A program made the translations under genes and the position numbers. Below are positions 44,867 through 56,900 of a stretch of 64,000 nt of DNA, in pieces (position 1 is the stretch's first letter; each line of letters opens with the position of its first letter). Origin of the DNA: Onchidella celtica (taxonomy: Eukaryota > Mollusca > Gastropoda > Systellommatophora > Onchidiidae); NCBI GenBank assembly GCA_963931925.1, contig OZ007570.1, positions 65,093,370-65,157,369 of the forward strand, in the 5' to 3' direction. The notes beneath the pieces are model-generated. The model had not been told where the DNA came from and ran no database searches. It saw nothing but the letters and a program-made list of their open reading frames with translations.

Positions 44867-45480
44867 GAGATCGACTAGAGTCTAGATCTAGTAGATTCTC
44901 TGCTAAAATCTAGAGATCTAGATCCAGATTGTTGATCTCGGCTTTCTTGATGTAGGCCCGGTAGGTCAAATTCCTACGCCCGTTGATAAATCTTACGTGA
45001 CATCCCCCCAAAAAAGTAAATAGACTAGCGTTATTAAAAGCTTAATTCGTAAATATAATACCGTAATAGAAAAGAAGTGCAACATATGCTTACCTGCTCT
45101 TTAGTTGCGAACCTTAAGATGCGGAAATTGAAAATCGGAAATTTCCTCTTTTGTTGCAAACGCGGTTGGCAACACGAAGTGACCATTGAGCCATATTGGA
45201 AGATGTTCATCGGCACAAAATGCCAAATTATTCTTTTAAAACACCAAAACTAAACCAAACTTTTAGTTCTAAAAAGTTGCTACATGATGTATAATTATTT
45301 TATGGTAAATAATCCATAATTACGAAAACAATGTATCGTTACATTTTCACTTTTCGGACAACACTTAAAAAAAAGGAACTGAAATTAAAAATTCCATGGG
45401 GTTTCGCGGGGGGTTCCGTGGGGTTTTGCGGGGTTGCGTGGGGTTTCGCGGTAAGTACTAAAATAGGTACCCGAGTTCTG

Positions 45481-48400
45481 GGGGCTTGAGAAATTTTGTC
45501 ATAGGTCTACTTTTAAGTAATGTCTCCATAGATCTTGGCCTAGACTCTAGATCTATGGTCAATTTGATACAAAAATTAGATTAATAGCCCATGTAACAAA
45601 CAGAGAGATCAGTCATCTTGAACCAGATCTAAACTAGATCTGAACTCAAGATCTTGAGCCTAGATTTACAGCTAGACCTAGATCATAGTGGAAAATTCTG
45701 TTACCCTTGAGACCAGACGACACTCTAGATCTAGATCTATCAGACGAAGCAAGGTCCATTTTACTTAGATCCTTGTTGTATTGGCCACACCCTATGTCCT
45801 CCATATTCAACACCTATAGCTTGCTCTCCGCCACCCTGAAACAACATGAAAAATACAATTACCAGTGGCTGTATTCAGATTACTAGGCTAATTATTAAAA
45901 TGAGTGATTGTATATTTGTCTATTTGGCCTAGAATCACCCATGTCATTACGATCAGATGTTGAGTAAACCTACTTCATTGCGAACACCCCAGCTTTGCGA
46001 ACACCTGTCTATTTTTAATTTTAGCTCTGGAAAACTCACTTGCTGTTTTTACGTTACGTTGGAGCAGACTAGATCTAGATCTAGATCTATCTGTGACTGC
46101 TCAAGTCTATTGAAAAATGCCGTCCTTTCTCGTTAGCAGACCGTGGGAACAAGAAGAGATAGATCTAGGTGTTCGCAAAGCTGGGACGTTCGCACTGAAG
46201 AATGTTTACCGATAGATCATAGATCTAGTCTAGACCTGGACTGGCTGGACAATAATTATTACATCCTGTGTCTTGGATTAAACTGATTACCTTTTTCACT
46301 TTCACCGGATCTTGAATCCAGATTCATCGGGCTAATGTTGTATAAATTTGATAATTCTAACAATTTTGGGACACCACATCAAACCGTTTTGTACAATCTA
46401 TAAAAGAAAAAGACCCGGGTGGGGTATCTAGATCTACTATGTAGTATTATAATAAAAACCAAGTGTTGAAGTAGGCCAGGCTACCAGGCTAGCAGACGAC
46501 AAACAAACGAAAACACAGGAAATGCCAAGTTTCACTGCGAATGAAAACATTTTTCTCAATGTGTTTAGCTGAAAGTTAAATTGTAATTTTGCTTCGTGCA
46601 AAAGAATTAGCAAAGCATCTTGAGACTATAAACTTCAAATTTGAAATAGTATACTTTTAATACATACTCAGTCTAAGGCATGCCTAAAGTTGCTTTTGTT
46701 TCAATATATAATACATTATTTTGTAGTCAATGCTACAACCAGGCATGTTTTAAGCCATACCACAAACGGCGAGTGTGGACTGGCCTCAGTGGCCTGGGTC
46801 TTGGAACTGTATGAAATGTGAACAGGGCTATCCTGGCGTCACTTCCAAATCTGTCAGATCTGCTTTTGGATAGTCAGTTTTGTACACCACCTAGGCTAGC
46901 CTATAGATCTATGTTTTAGATTTTTCTGCTTAGATTTAGAATCTAGATCTAGATCTAGGGGAGGATTACCATATCAGGTCATCTTGAGATGAGGGGTAGA
47001 TCTAGCCTACATTTATGGATAATGGATATGATTAAAGATTAGCGCAGGTTACTTAAGGGGGATAGATCAATAGTTCGTTCACCGAGGCGTGATCACGGTT
47101 TAGTTGGATTTTCTCCGCAATTACGAAATACAGCGTTCTGAATTTTTGCATGCAGTCTTACATTTATCATGACCCTACAAATCTTGAATTTGAAGTCTGT
47201 GCACAGCACCGTTCTTTCAAACTTCAAAGCGACGAATTCCTTTGATATTTTCTCTGTTTTCAATTAATAGGCCCCAAAGTTATAGATGTTTACAGAATAC
47301 GTGTGTTCCAACAATCTGTGGTGTATTGCAGTGGCGTAGCATCGCGTTACGGACTTGAGGTTTGCTATGTACACGTAAATGCATTTATTGTTCCTTTCCT
47401 GTAAGATAAAGCGACTACAGATTCATTACCTACCTATTGAAATTGAAAACAACCTTCTAGTTATGCTAAACGGTAATATCCTATGAAAGATAGCGTTTGT
47501 AAAGTAGCTAGGCTTTCCAATCTATAATAAGTTGTAAGCAATATACATATCGAGATACGACCACCTGTTCCCCTCTGGGTCCCTGTCGCTGCAAAAGCAT
47601 GACCACTCGTGCTATTCTTCTCTAGAATGATCAGGTTGCGAGCTTGGGACAGCCTTAGGCCCATTAGAAAGGTAAATAGCCCTAAAAATGTTTTTTTTTT
47701 TTTGTTTGTTTCAAAACAGGAAAGAACTTTTCGATGTTTTTAATGTTTAAATAATCATCTCAGTCGCTTTCTGGGTCAGATGTCTCCATTGGATTGATGA
47801 CGATATTCGGTTGAACAATTTAAGGCTCTCGTTTTGCCAGTGTTCTTCCTCCAACCGCAATACATGGTCCTTGCACTTGGAGAAAAAATCTGCATCGACA
47901 TGTTTTCAATGCTGCGTGAGTTAGATTTTGGATGTCTGACAGTTTGAAGGTCTTGTCCTCCAATGTTCCGCGTTGTATTGATTTTGATGTTTAAATCCAT
48001 GATGAAAGGAATTCTGAAATTGAAAGATCTCTGGTAACGCCTTTGACCTGGGTTGGCCTACCAGTGAACAATCACAAGAGTTTGTTTTTAAACTCACTTT
48101 AATCCCGTGCTGTACCACATTTTAGTGGGACTCAACCGATGTGTTAAATTATTACAGTAAACCACCTAAATGTTTACCCTTGTCAGTGCTCTCTTTATTT
48201 ATATACCGCAAATAAACAAACTCGAAAACTACTTTAATCATTCGGGGGGGAAAAAAATTTGGGTTAGGGTCATCACAAATCCAAGACTTCATGCCAAATT
48301 ACATTCAAATATCATCGACGGTTGCAACGCTACGAGCAGCTTTCTGTGATCATGCCTCGGTGAACGGACTATAGATCTAGATCTAGAGTCAGGTCTGTCT

Positions 48401-48571
48401 TGTGATATGATTTTGTTCAAGTTTGATCATTTTAATGTCTTTTCTCATTCCTGTCCCATTAACATTTTTACCTGCCTTTAGAACAGTAGGCTACTAATAT
48501 TCTCTAGAATGTTGCACTCAAAAATTCATAACACAATAACAATACGGCTAGATCTTGGTCTAGGCAATGTA
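45481..48571. other. Intergenic DNA rich in AGATCT palindromes; no gene established
   Basis: CTAGATCTAGATCT-type strings recur unusually often (about 45,540, 45,610-45,680, 45,720-45,735, 46,070-46,090, 46,205-46,235, 46,925-46,965, 46,985 and, beyond a gap, 48,370-48,385). A minus-strand segment at about 47,757-47,905 with acceptor-like CGATGCAG reads DFFSKCKDHVLRLEEEHWQN to a stop and might be an orphan terminal exon. I found no partner exons and no family match. A possible minus-strand first exon with donor GTAAGC lies nearby at about 45,087, inside the TIR element. Confidence 0.4.
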
Positions 48572-50681
48572 GCGCTGTTACATGCTATCAACCGATCTGT
48601 GCTATCCAACGATCGATGGATCTGTTGTTAGCACAACAATCGGTAGGTGGCTGTGCTATCAATTGATCGCGCAGCGCTGTCGATGGATCTGTTGTTAAAA
48701 CTTTTCTTTAATCATAGTTAGTAGTGCAAATTAATTTTCACTTCCTATGGACCATCAGATATTGTCAAATCTGAAGGAGCTTGCTTTTCTGAGAATTTTG
48801 ATACTTAATCTATTATTCTAGATGAAGGCTTTTAAGCTATAGTCAGTGCACTAGGTGCGGTCAGCATGTCGGTGCAGTCAATATTTGTTTTTCCATACAG
48901 TTTCATTTACTGGTGTTTTTGTGACGTTCTTATCAAGACATCACAACATCATACAGCATATGACTGCTGTCTAAGCTTGTATTTTGCCTTGGATAACTTT
49001 CCCAAATTTTGTGTCCCCACAACTTCCATCTTGAGTTCAAAGGTAAATATGTGACCCTACAGTTTTCTCCATTTAGTGGTCTGGTGTAAGCTTACAAAAG
49101 TGCTCTGGACACTCTACTTTGGGTGGATTTTCATTGAAACTATGTTTTCTGGGGATTATGAGCGTGATTATGCACATATGGCACTGACTGCACTGACATG
49201 CATTCATCTGATACCCTGCATGAGGTGCAGTCACTGGTAATTGCAGTGTGACATCAGTGTTGTGTTTGCATAAACTGGGATCACTAGCACCATTATTTAT
49301 TATTATTAATATGATAACATGATGTATTCAAAACAAGAGTTCAAAAGAGCCACTGCACACCAGTTAATAGTAAACAACTGACTTTAGGCCTAATGAGAAA
49401 CAAAGAATAATAGTGGTAAAATCCAAATACATAGGCTATATTTTAAGGCATTTTGCAACTTGATCAAAGAATAGGTCTTGTGTTGTAGTAAGGCAAAATA
49501 CCAGAATGAGGACGGGAAAGAGTGGGAAGACAAAAAATTAGAAAGGAGGAGAATGGGAAGGTTGATTATCAGATCTATTTTGATATTCATCGCACAGAGA
49601 GCATGCACTGATGGCACTTACATACAGGTGACTGCAGGACCAGCAACTTGTGACTGCACCACCAGCAGGTGACCGCACAGACATGCAATTGATGCTTAGA
49701 CATGAAAAGTGTTCTGACTAGCACAGATTAACTGAGAGAGAATTTTAAGTGTTCACTGACAAGCCCAAAGTTCAGTGGTTAAATTGAGCCAGTCAGAGGC
49801 TCGCTGGACTTTGTTTACTTCTGGGCATTTACCATTTCCTGCCTCATGACCGCACCTAGTGCATTGACCATAGGCATTTTCAAGTGTTTTTTTCTGTGGT
49901 TGGTTTTTTTTGGGGGGGGGGGGGGGGGAGGGAGTGGTAGGGATGAATTTTTATTTAATTTTGCCCGGACAGCGGCCTGTTAGGCCTGCTCTTACGATTT
50001 CCAACTGCCAAGGTATCTTTAACATTCGCAACGTGCACATGGGCCCTCCGAATTTTTCATCCTTACCCGAGAAGACTAGGTACTCGATCCTGCCCCCTCA
50101 ATAGGATCAGGGACACAAAAATATGAGAAAAATCCTAAACTTCCAACATGCCTGCACCGGCGGGGTTCGAACCCGGGACCCTTGGCATGAGAGGCGAGCA
50201 CCTTGCCTCTAGACCACCTTGTCAAGACCAAGAGCAGAATTGGCCCAACAAGCATCAAAGTTTGGGAGAATTGATTCTGCCCCTTCCCCCCTCGCCTCAA
50301 TTTTTCAATGAGGCTGTGGAAGCCAGGTCTATCCCAATCGAAAACCTCTGAAGCACCTGATCATCCTCTGTTAAGAGTAGACCGCTTTCAGAAACAGAAA
50401 TCAACAGCATCCATTGGTAGCGCTGCGTGATCGATAGATAGCGCGTGCTTCCAAACCAGCGCAATATTCACTTGCATGCGCCACAAAACATGCTCAGTTA
50501 TCAATCGATAGTTCTGCGCCATCTACTGATTGTTGAGCTAACCACAGATCCATCAGTATTAGCGCTGCGCAGATCGGTCGATAATGCTGCGCGATCACTC
50601 GATAGCACAGCCATCTATTGATTGTTGCGCTAACAACAGATTCATCGATAGTGCAGATCGGTTGATAACGGGTAACAGCAC
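48572..50681. mobile_element. TIR element with ~120-bp ATCGAT-rich ends, TA target, Tc1/mariner-like
   Basis: The left end, from GCGCTGTTACATGCTATCAA to about 48,700, is repeated in inverse at about 50,565-50,681 (GTTGATAACGGGTAACAGCAC). Matching inner blocks (TATCAACCGATC, TAACAACAGAT(C/T)CATCGAT, AGCACAGCCA) run over about 120 bp at roughly 80-85% identity by eye. TA flanks both ends (48,570-48,571 and 50,682-50,683). Extra copies of the GCTGCGCGATCGATAG-type unit extend inward on the right to about 50,400. No transposase seen; a SINE has inserted inside. Superfamily is inferred only from the TA target. Confidence 0.65.
49895..50222 (-). mobile_element. tRNA-derived SINE with recognisable A and B boxes
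   Basis: On the minus strand the head reads GGTGGTCTAGAGGCAAGGTG (A-box-like) and, about 35 bp on, GGGTTCGAACCC (B box, 50,163-50,174). The body follows: GGCATGTTGGAAG, ACCTAGTCTTCTC and GATACCTTGGCAGTTGGAAA. It ends near a poly-C stretch (poly-G on the plus strand, about 49,912-49,928). Pol III promoter boxes plus a conserved body mark a SINE rather than a tRNA gene, since no cloverleaf can be completed. A younger copy than the one at 21.5 kb. Confidence 0.85.
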
Positions 50682-50999
50682 TATTTTCATCACTATTGAA
50701 ATCACTAGAAATCCTACTTATCCAATAATTATTGCTCTCAGCATCAGATCCTTCAGTTATCCTGTTGCCTTCAGCATTTTAAAATTTAAATAATTTTACC
50801 AGTTTTGTGATGAGATCAATCAGGTTGTGAAAGTTGACATTTACTGTAGCTGACTATTTTACAATCATATTTTGGCGATGCTTAGAGACGTACACTTGTA
50901 TTTAGATCTACATGCATATCATGTAGAGCTAGGACTGCATGATGTTGATTAATTGCTATTTCAATCGTCAATGAATGTTTCAGTGTTTGTGTCATTTAG

Positions 51000-53900
51000 G
51001 TACCATGCTTCCTCTTCAAGACAGTCGTCAGAATGCAGACAGCACTGATTTCAGCAACGCTTCAAATTCTCAGACCCAGGTGAACTGTATTTCAAATGAT
51101 ATTCTTATGATATTGAATAGCTTATAAAGTAGGAAATGCAGAGTTGTTTTAGTTTATAAATTTTTTTAATGTTTGTTGCAGAGAATTTAATAGATAGAGA
51201 TCTTAAAAACTGTTAATTAAAAAAAAGTAACAGTTTCATTGTCTTGTCCCCCCAGACTATTCTTGACATGGCAAACAGTAGCACTGGGGATGAAAATGTC
51301 TTACGAGCATCTGGGGACAACTTAACAGACAGCATGATGAGCAGTTGCAATGACACAGGATATGAAAGTAAAGAGGACAGCCATCATCTTCAGGACATTG
51401 TTCCTTTAGCATTCAAAGAAACCAACCTTGTGGAATCACCCTCAAGTTCTGATTTATTTCAAATAGAGGAATTTGAACACACCATTGACAATGCTGAGGG
51501 ATATAATTTTGAGTCAATACTGTGTCAGTTTGGTGAGTATGTTATATATTGTATTCCACACATTTGAGAATAGGTTAAGATATTGTGAAGGGACATATTA
51601 ATGTGATCTAGAATTTATACTTCCACAGTGTAGGGAACATTTTTATACATCCAGCTATATATATGTTTGACAGCAAAAATTGTAGCTGCCTGTCTTATTT
51701 TTCAGTCATTCTGACAGATGCATGCTGATCTTTGGCAGTACTGCCATACTGATTACATTTTTACAGTCTGCACCTGAAACAAAGCTACAAACATTCTCAG
51801 TTGGTGCGTGGAACATTGTAGTTCTAAGTCAAATTTTGAGAGGGCCAAAAGCTCAGTCATACTTACTTTAAGTGACAAGCCTGTATGAAAATATAGCTGA
51901 AGCTCAAATATTGATATACAGTGAAGTCCATGTAAACCAAATTTTGGTAATTCAAGTTTCTGCTAAATCGAGGTGATTTTGAAATGAGTTTTTTTTGCCT
52001 TTTCTAATTATCTATTAAAGATTTACTGTTAATTCGAGTTTGAAGTTCCCCAATTCTGATAAATTGAGCTGATCGATGGCTCTCATCCTCAGTCAACTCA
52101 ATTAACTTCTGATTTCCAGCCCCGTGGCCGTGAAAACTAGTTTCCACAAACACGCTGACACACGCCTGTTCAACAACTCTTTACTCCTAGCAGCGATCGA
52201 GGGGCATGGTAGAGGTGCCTAAAATGATGCAATGGGTAGGCTGCAGAGCCTTCCTCTTATGTGTCTGTCCCGACCAAGCAAGAAACATGCTGCGGAGGGT
52301 GGCAATGGTACGGGTAGGGCCCCTGCACGCAGCGTGATTCTGCCCCAGTGACCAATGATATCAGCCAGCAACACGCATATGCGAAATAATACTCGCATTA
52401 TGGCCAGTAAATTTATCAATTGCTGACATAACAACAACAGGTACAGCCAAGACCCAGTATACCGTAGAACATAAATTACACACAGTTGAATTACGAGCCG
52501 TACAATGTGCCTACCATACTCACATAGAGCCTTTCTGGTACACACTTATGTGATGCTCGCTAAGCTATACAGCATCACATGACTGTATTAAAAGTTAAAA
52601 TTTATGGTAAGGCCGTGGAGGAACAAAGACCTCACTTACATGAGGTTCTTAGCACTTCAGTACTGCAAATATGTCGCTGTAGTGTTTACACATTCACCAC
52701 ACTCCACTCGATAGGGGGGGGGGGGGGGGGGGCGAGTACGGCATTGTTACACTGCGTAATAGTAATTCCATGCCAGTGATACACTGATAGTAAGGTGGGA
52801 CAAAGAAGTAGGCCTACAGTCTTGCATTTAATTTGGACATCATAAACGGGAGAATGTCCTTATCAATTGATGATGTCACATGCAATACATGCGGTCAAGA
52901 TAAGACAAGGAACAGTTTGCTGACTGGAACTACCAGGTCGAAGCCATTCAAATGCTGCTTTTTTGTTTTATCGCTACGGTAGGGTCACTTCTAAAGAAAA
53001 AATAATCAAAAGATCTCATAACTCATACAGGTTCCTTTGCATTTTTGTGTTTGTATAATTATGTTGAGAGAGGGAAAGTCTGCAAGAGGATGTAATTACA
53101 TGTATGGTATGGGGCAGACTGCAAAATAATGGTTATTTCTCTGCTCAGAGGTAAATCGAAGTATAATCCATTTCTCAGGGACTTCAAATTATGTGGGCTC
53201 CACTGTTGTCACTTTGAACCTGCACTCTTAGGCATGAGATGTGAGCATCCAACCTAGATTTTCACAGCCTCATTCCCTTTAGAAGACATACATGTCATTT
53301 GTTGTTTCTATCAGTTCAGTGCCCCTCAGCATTCTTATTATTTGGCAAATCGTCATCCACAGACACTTTCTTTCGAAGTAGGCTGGAGGCAGAGCTTCAA
53401 ACTTTTAAAGAATCCATGCACAGCTTAATGTCAGAGCAGCAGATCCACATTCAAAGGATAATTAGTTCTGCTGTTGCACAGTCTGTTAATCAGGTGTGTA
53501 CAGAATACAATTTCAATTTCATGAAATAAATATATAAGGTAAGCTGGTGGGTTAGTATCCAAGGAGAGACTTAACGATAAGGAGTGATAAATCAGAGATG
53601 AAATTCAAAAGAGAGAAATGAATATTACCAGAATGAAGGAGTGTTATATGAGAACGGTGACAATGTAAATTACTCCTGAAACCCTTCCTCAATTAGATCT
53701 CGCTTAATTTCTTTCCCTTCCCTCTCCAGCAGCCATCTGAGCTTGGTCCCTTCAGCCTTTTGGTTTGTTTCATCCAAACTTTTCAATGTGTTTATCAAAC
53801 TAACCTTGTAATTATTTGTCGAACAGTATAAAAGAAAGACATAACCCCAGCCTTTTTTTTTTCATCTGATTACTTTTCAGTGTTTACCAAACTTGGATCA

Positions 53901-56900
53901 GATATGCAAATATTATTTTGTCGGATAGTATAAAATGAAATATGACTAGGGAGATAGTTTCAGTAATGGAGAATAATAATAAAAGTATACGAGTTTCGGA
54001 GTCAAATTATTGAGAACAGTACATAAAGCTGCACATTACATTGACACATGTAAATCCTCAGTTGTTTTTATCAAGTGTAATACACCCTGACCATGCATCA
54101 AAGTATATTTATACAAATGATAAAAAACAAAAGAACTCATAAAGGTAGCGAGCTGTAAAAGGAGAAAGAAAATTCCGTGTTATGGCTTCATAGCTCCAAT
54201 TGGACCATATGATAACAGGAGGCTGATTAATGTTTTTAACTGAGGTGGAGAAAGCAGAATTAGAAGACTGTTTAAGTTAATGGCAGTAAATAGCAGAGTT
54301 TAGGCTCTCGGTAGTCTTGTAAATTTATGTCATTGTCTTTGCATGACTTGCTACTCTGATCAATCTGATGCCTGTTGAATGGCATTGTTGAAATAATGTA
54401 TATTAATATAATACATTATTATATACGTACATGTATTTTTCAAAGCACCTGAAGTTTGCAAAATTATTCTAGGGAGTATTTGGCTGGAACAGACAATTTT
54501 CCATTTCAAACAATGTCATTGTTGTCAATAGTTGACAATAGTTTGATATTTTAATGTGAGAAAACCACAGTGTAAACTGCAATAACAGCTTTTCTCTTTT
54601 TCAGATTAGCACTCAAGCAGGTGGAAATGGTAATATAAGCCTAATTTTATTTCATAATCTGAAGCGAAATTCTGAAAAGAACAGATAAAATTTTTTGTTC
54701 TGTTGGGCTGGTTGGCAGGAATTGAATATTCAGTTTGCTGCAAATTCTTAGCTGAATCCTTTAAGTAATGCACATGAATCCAAATTAATTTCCTTTGTTT
54801 TTCTTTGAACGTATTTTGCTTCATGAATTGAGCTAGCTCTGCGTTTCACTAGGAATGTGACGAACAAAAGAGGTGAAACCATAAGTACTCACTTTTTACT
54901 GGGTTTTTTTTCTTTCAAAACGATACATGTACATGTATATATTTATGCTAGATGTAACCCTTTCTTAAACTCGAATGAGCATCTGTGCCTGGTTTGCTTA
55001 ACCCACTTTTATCGTGGCGGTGAGCTGCAGAATTATGTGGGTGATTGATACATGCACATGTATGTTGATAGATTTTAGTGTTAAATTTATATGAATGTAC
55101 ATGTATTTGGTTCTGTGTTGGACTTAACAGCTGTGAATGCGAAATATAACTAAAGGCAGTGTACCCAAATAGACAGTGAAGGGTGCAAAGTGGCTGTTAT
55201 CATGCCGACGCGCCATAAAACCCAAACTCAAATCGAACTGAAAAAGACCGTGAAGGGCGCAAAGTGGCCATTATTGTGCTGACGTGCCATAAAACCCAAA
55301 CTCAACACTTAAACTCCCAACAAAATCAGAGAGATGAAATTGTCCTTAGTAGACTCCGTCTGGGTCATACCCACCTCACACACTGTTTTTTTACTAACGT
55401 GGGTAGATCTCCACGATTGTGTGCTATGTAATTGCCAACTATCAATAAAACATATTTTAACTGAATGTGTGGACTTCATGCATATCTGAAGAAAACATTA
55501 TACCTGTGGATCCATGAAAGAATTATTTTCTGACGTGGATCTGCAACGCATCCTGTCCTATCTGAGAGAAGCTTAAGATCTACAACTTGATTTGATAACT
55601 TTTATACTTGTTTACAAAACTTTTTTTTGTTAAACCCAATGTGTTAAAATTAGATGAATGTATTTGGTTCTGTGTATTGCTTGACAGCTGTGAATGCGAA
55701 ATATAAATAAAGGCGGTTTACCCATAAAGACCGTGAAGGGTGCAAAGTGGCTGTTATCGTGCCGACGCGCCATAAAACCCAAACTCAAACTGAGAGACAC
55801 TCACAGAATACTGGAATAATTGATTTATAAAGTACAATTTTTCAACAGTGATCTTGCATTTTCCCTAATTTTAAATATAAATAAAGGCAATACACTGCAG
55901 TGTTGTTTGGCAACCGCTTATTTTAGGACTTTACATATTTAGGGAGAAGACACTTAATTTAATACTTTTGAGTGACATGGAAACAGATGATTAGTATCAT
56001 AAGTTTCAGTTTTTCAGAGGTAGTCAGGGGTTTCACATCCCTGATAAATGTTTTGCAAATAGTGTGTGGAACCGCAGTGTAATGTAAAAGTCTTATGGAT
56101 TTTTCTCTTCCGCGACTTAAGGCTTTAACAAATCATAATTAGAGTAAAGTCGGGTAACTTCGCTCAAGACCCAGTTCAAGGATGGAGTGCCCGGCTAGGA
56201 CCATTGGTATGGCCTAAGATAGAGGCGTCCTGACCTTGCCATCAGAACACCACAGAACTGTGTCTCCAATAGGCTCAATATGATGACCAGGCCAGTTATC
56301 AATAGGTGCTTTGATGAACTGGAAGGTGTACTGAAAAAAACTCGAAATAGAAGACAAGCCTGCCCAGATTTGGAACTGTGATGAGACTGGTTTCCAGTTC
56401 TTCCCGGATGCATCTAAAGTTATTGCACAAAGAGGAGCTCGCAACATCGTAGCCAGGTGTAACCCATCTAAAGAGAGTGTAACAACACTGGTGCGTATAA
56501 ATGCAGCAGGAAGAGTCATGCCTCCATTGATTATGCGTTGTTAAAGGGAAGACCACAAGATCAGTGCAGTCCTTTGCCATCCAGGATAGCCTTGAAAGTA
56601 CCATATATGGATGAACAATGACATTGGTGTCGAGTGGTTCACCAGACACTTTTTGGGGAACTGTGGGGAGTTAAGACCACAGCTGCTCATCCCAGATTCA
56701 CACCACAGCCATGAAGTTTCAGAGATGCTGGAGCTGGCAGGAAAGTAAGATATCCACGTCCTACCTTTGCCTCCACATACGACACACGTGCTGCAGCCAC
56801 TGGTCAGGGTTGTATTTAAGCCAGTGAAAACAATATACAAAAAGTTCTGCAAAGAGTTTTTGACATCCCACCCAGGGTCAACATTAAATAAAGTAACATG

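Larger units (their letters stand above)
40523..45472. mobile_element. TIR DNA transposon with iterated CGAAACCCC ends and 8-bp TSD
   Basis: Left end GGTACCTATTTACCGCGAAAC followed by ACCCC-rich iterations to about 40,590; the right end is the inverted counterpart (GGGGTTTCGCGGTAAGTACT, then AAATAGGTACC) from about 45,398. Both ends are flanked by the perfect 8-bp duplication GAGTTCTG (40,515-40,522 and 45,473-45,480). No transposase is seen; the body is taken up by an antisense LINE and short tandem repeats. An 8-bp duplication fits hAT or MULE; the iterated CGAAACC ends recall the neighbouring MULE, favouring MULE. Confidence 0.8.

Noticed and set aside
45034-45216. Minus-strand ORF with a good donor (GTAAGC at about 45,087), possibly the first exon of TEX11
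   Set aside because: It lies inside the TIR element, shows no similarity to TEX11, and no joining acceptor of correct phase could be tested. Kept only as a remark.
47341-47660. Possible plus-strand first exon (MIRLRAWDSLRPIRK then GTAAAT) for the unknown gene
   Set aside because: Short, far from the next exon, with no supporting phase test; could equally be chance.
47757-48118. Possible minus-strand coding exons (DFFSKCKDHVLRLEEEHWQN; NIGGQDLQTVRHPK)
   Set aside because: The two open stretches are in different frames without a convincing donor-acceptor pair, and no partner exons or family match were found.
50150-50222. tRNA gene (A and B boxes on the minus strand)
   Set aside because: No complete cloverleaf; the conserved body beyond the tRNA-like head and a second copy at 21.5 kb show a SINE.
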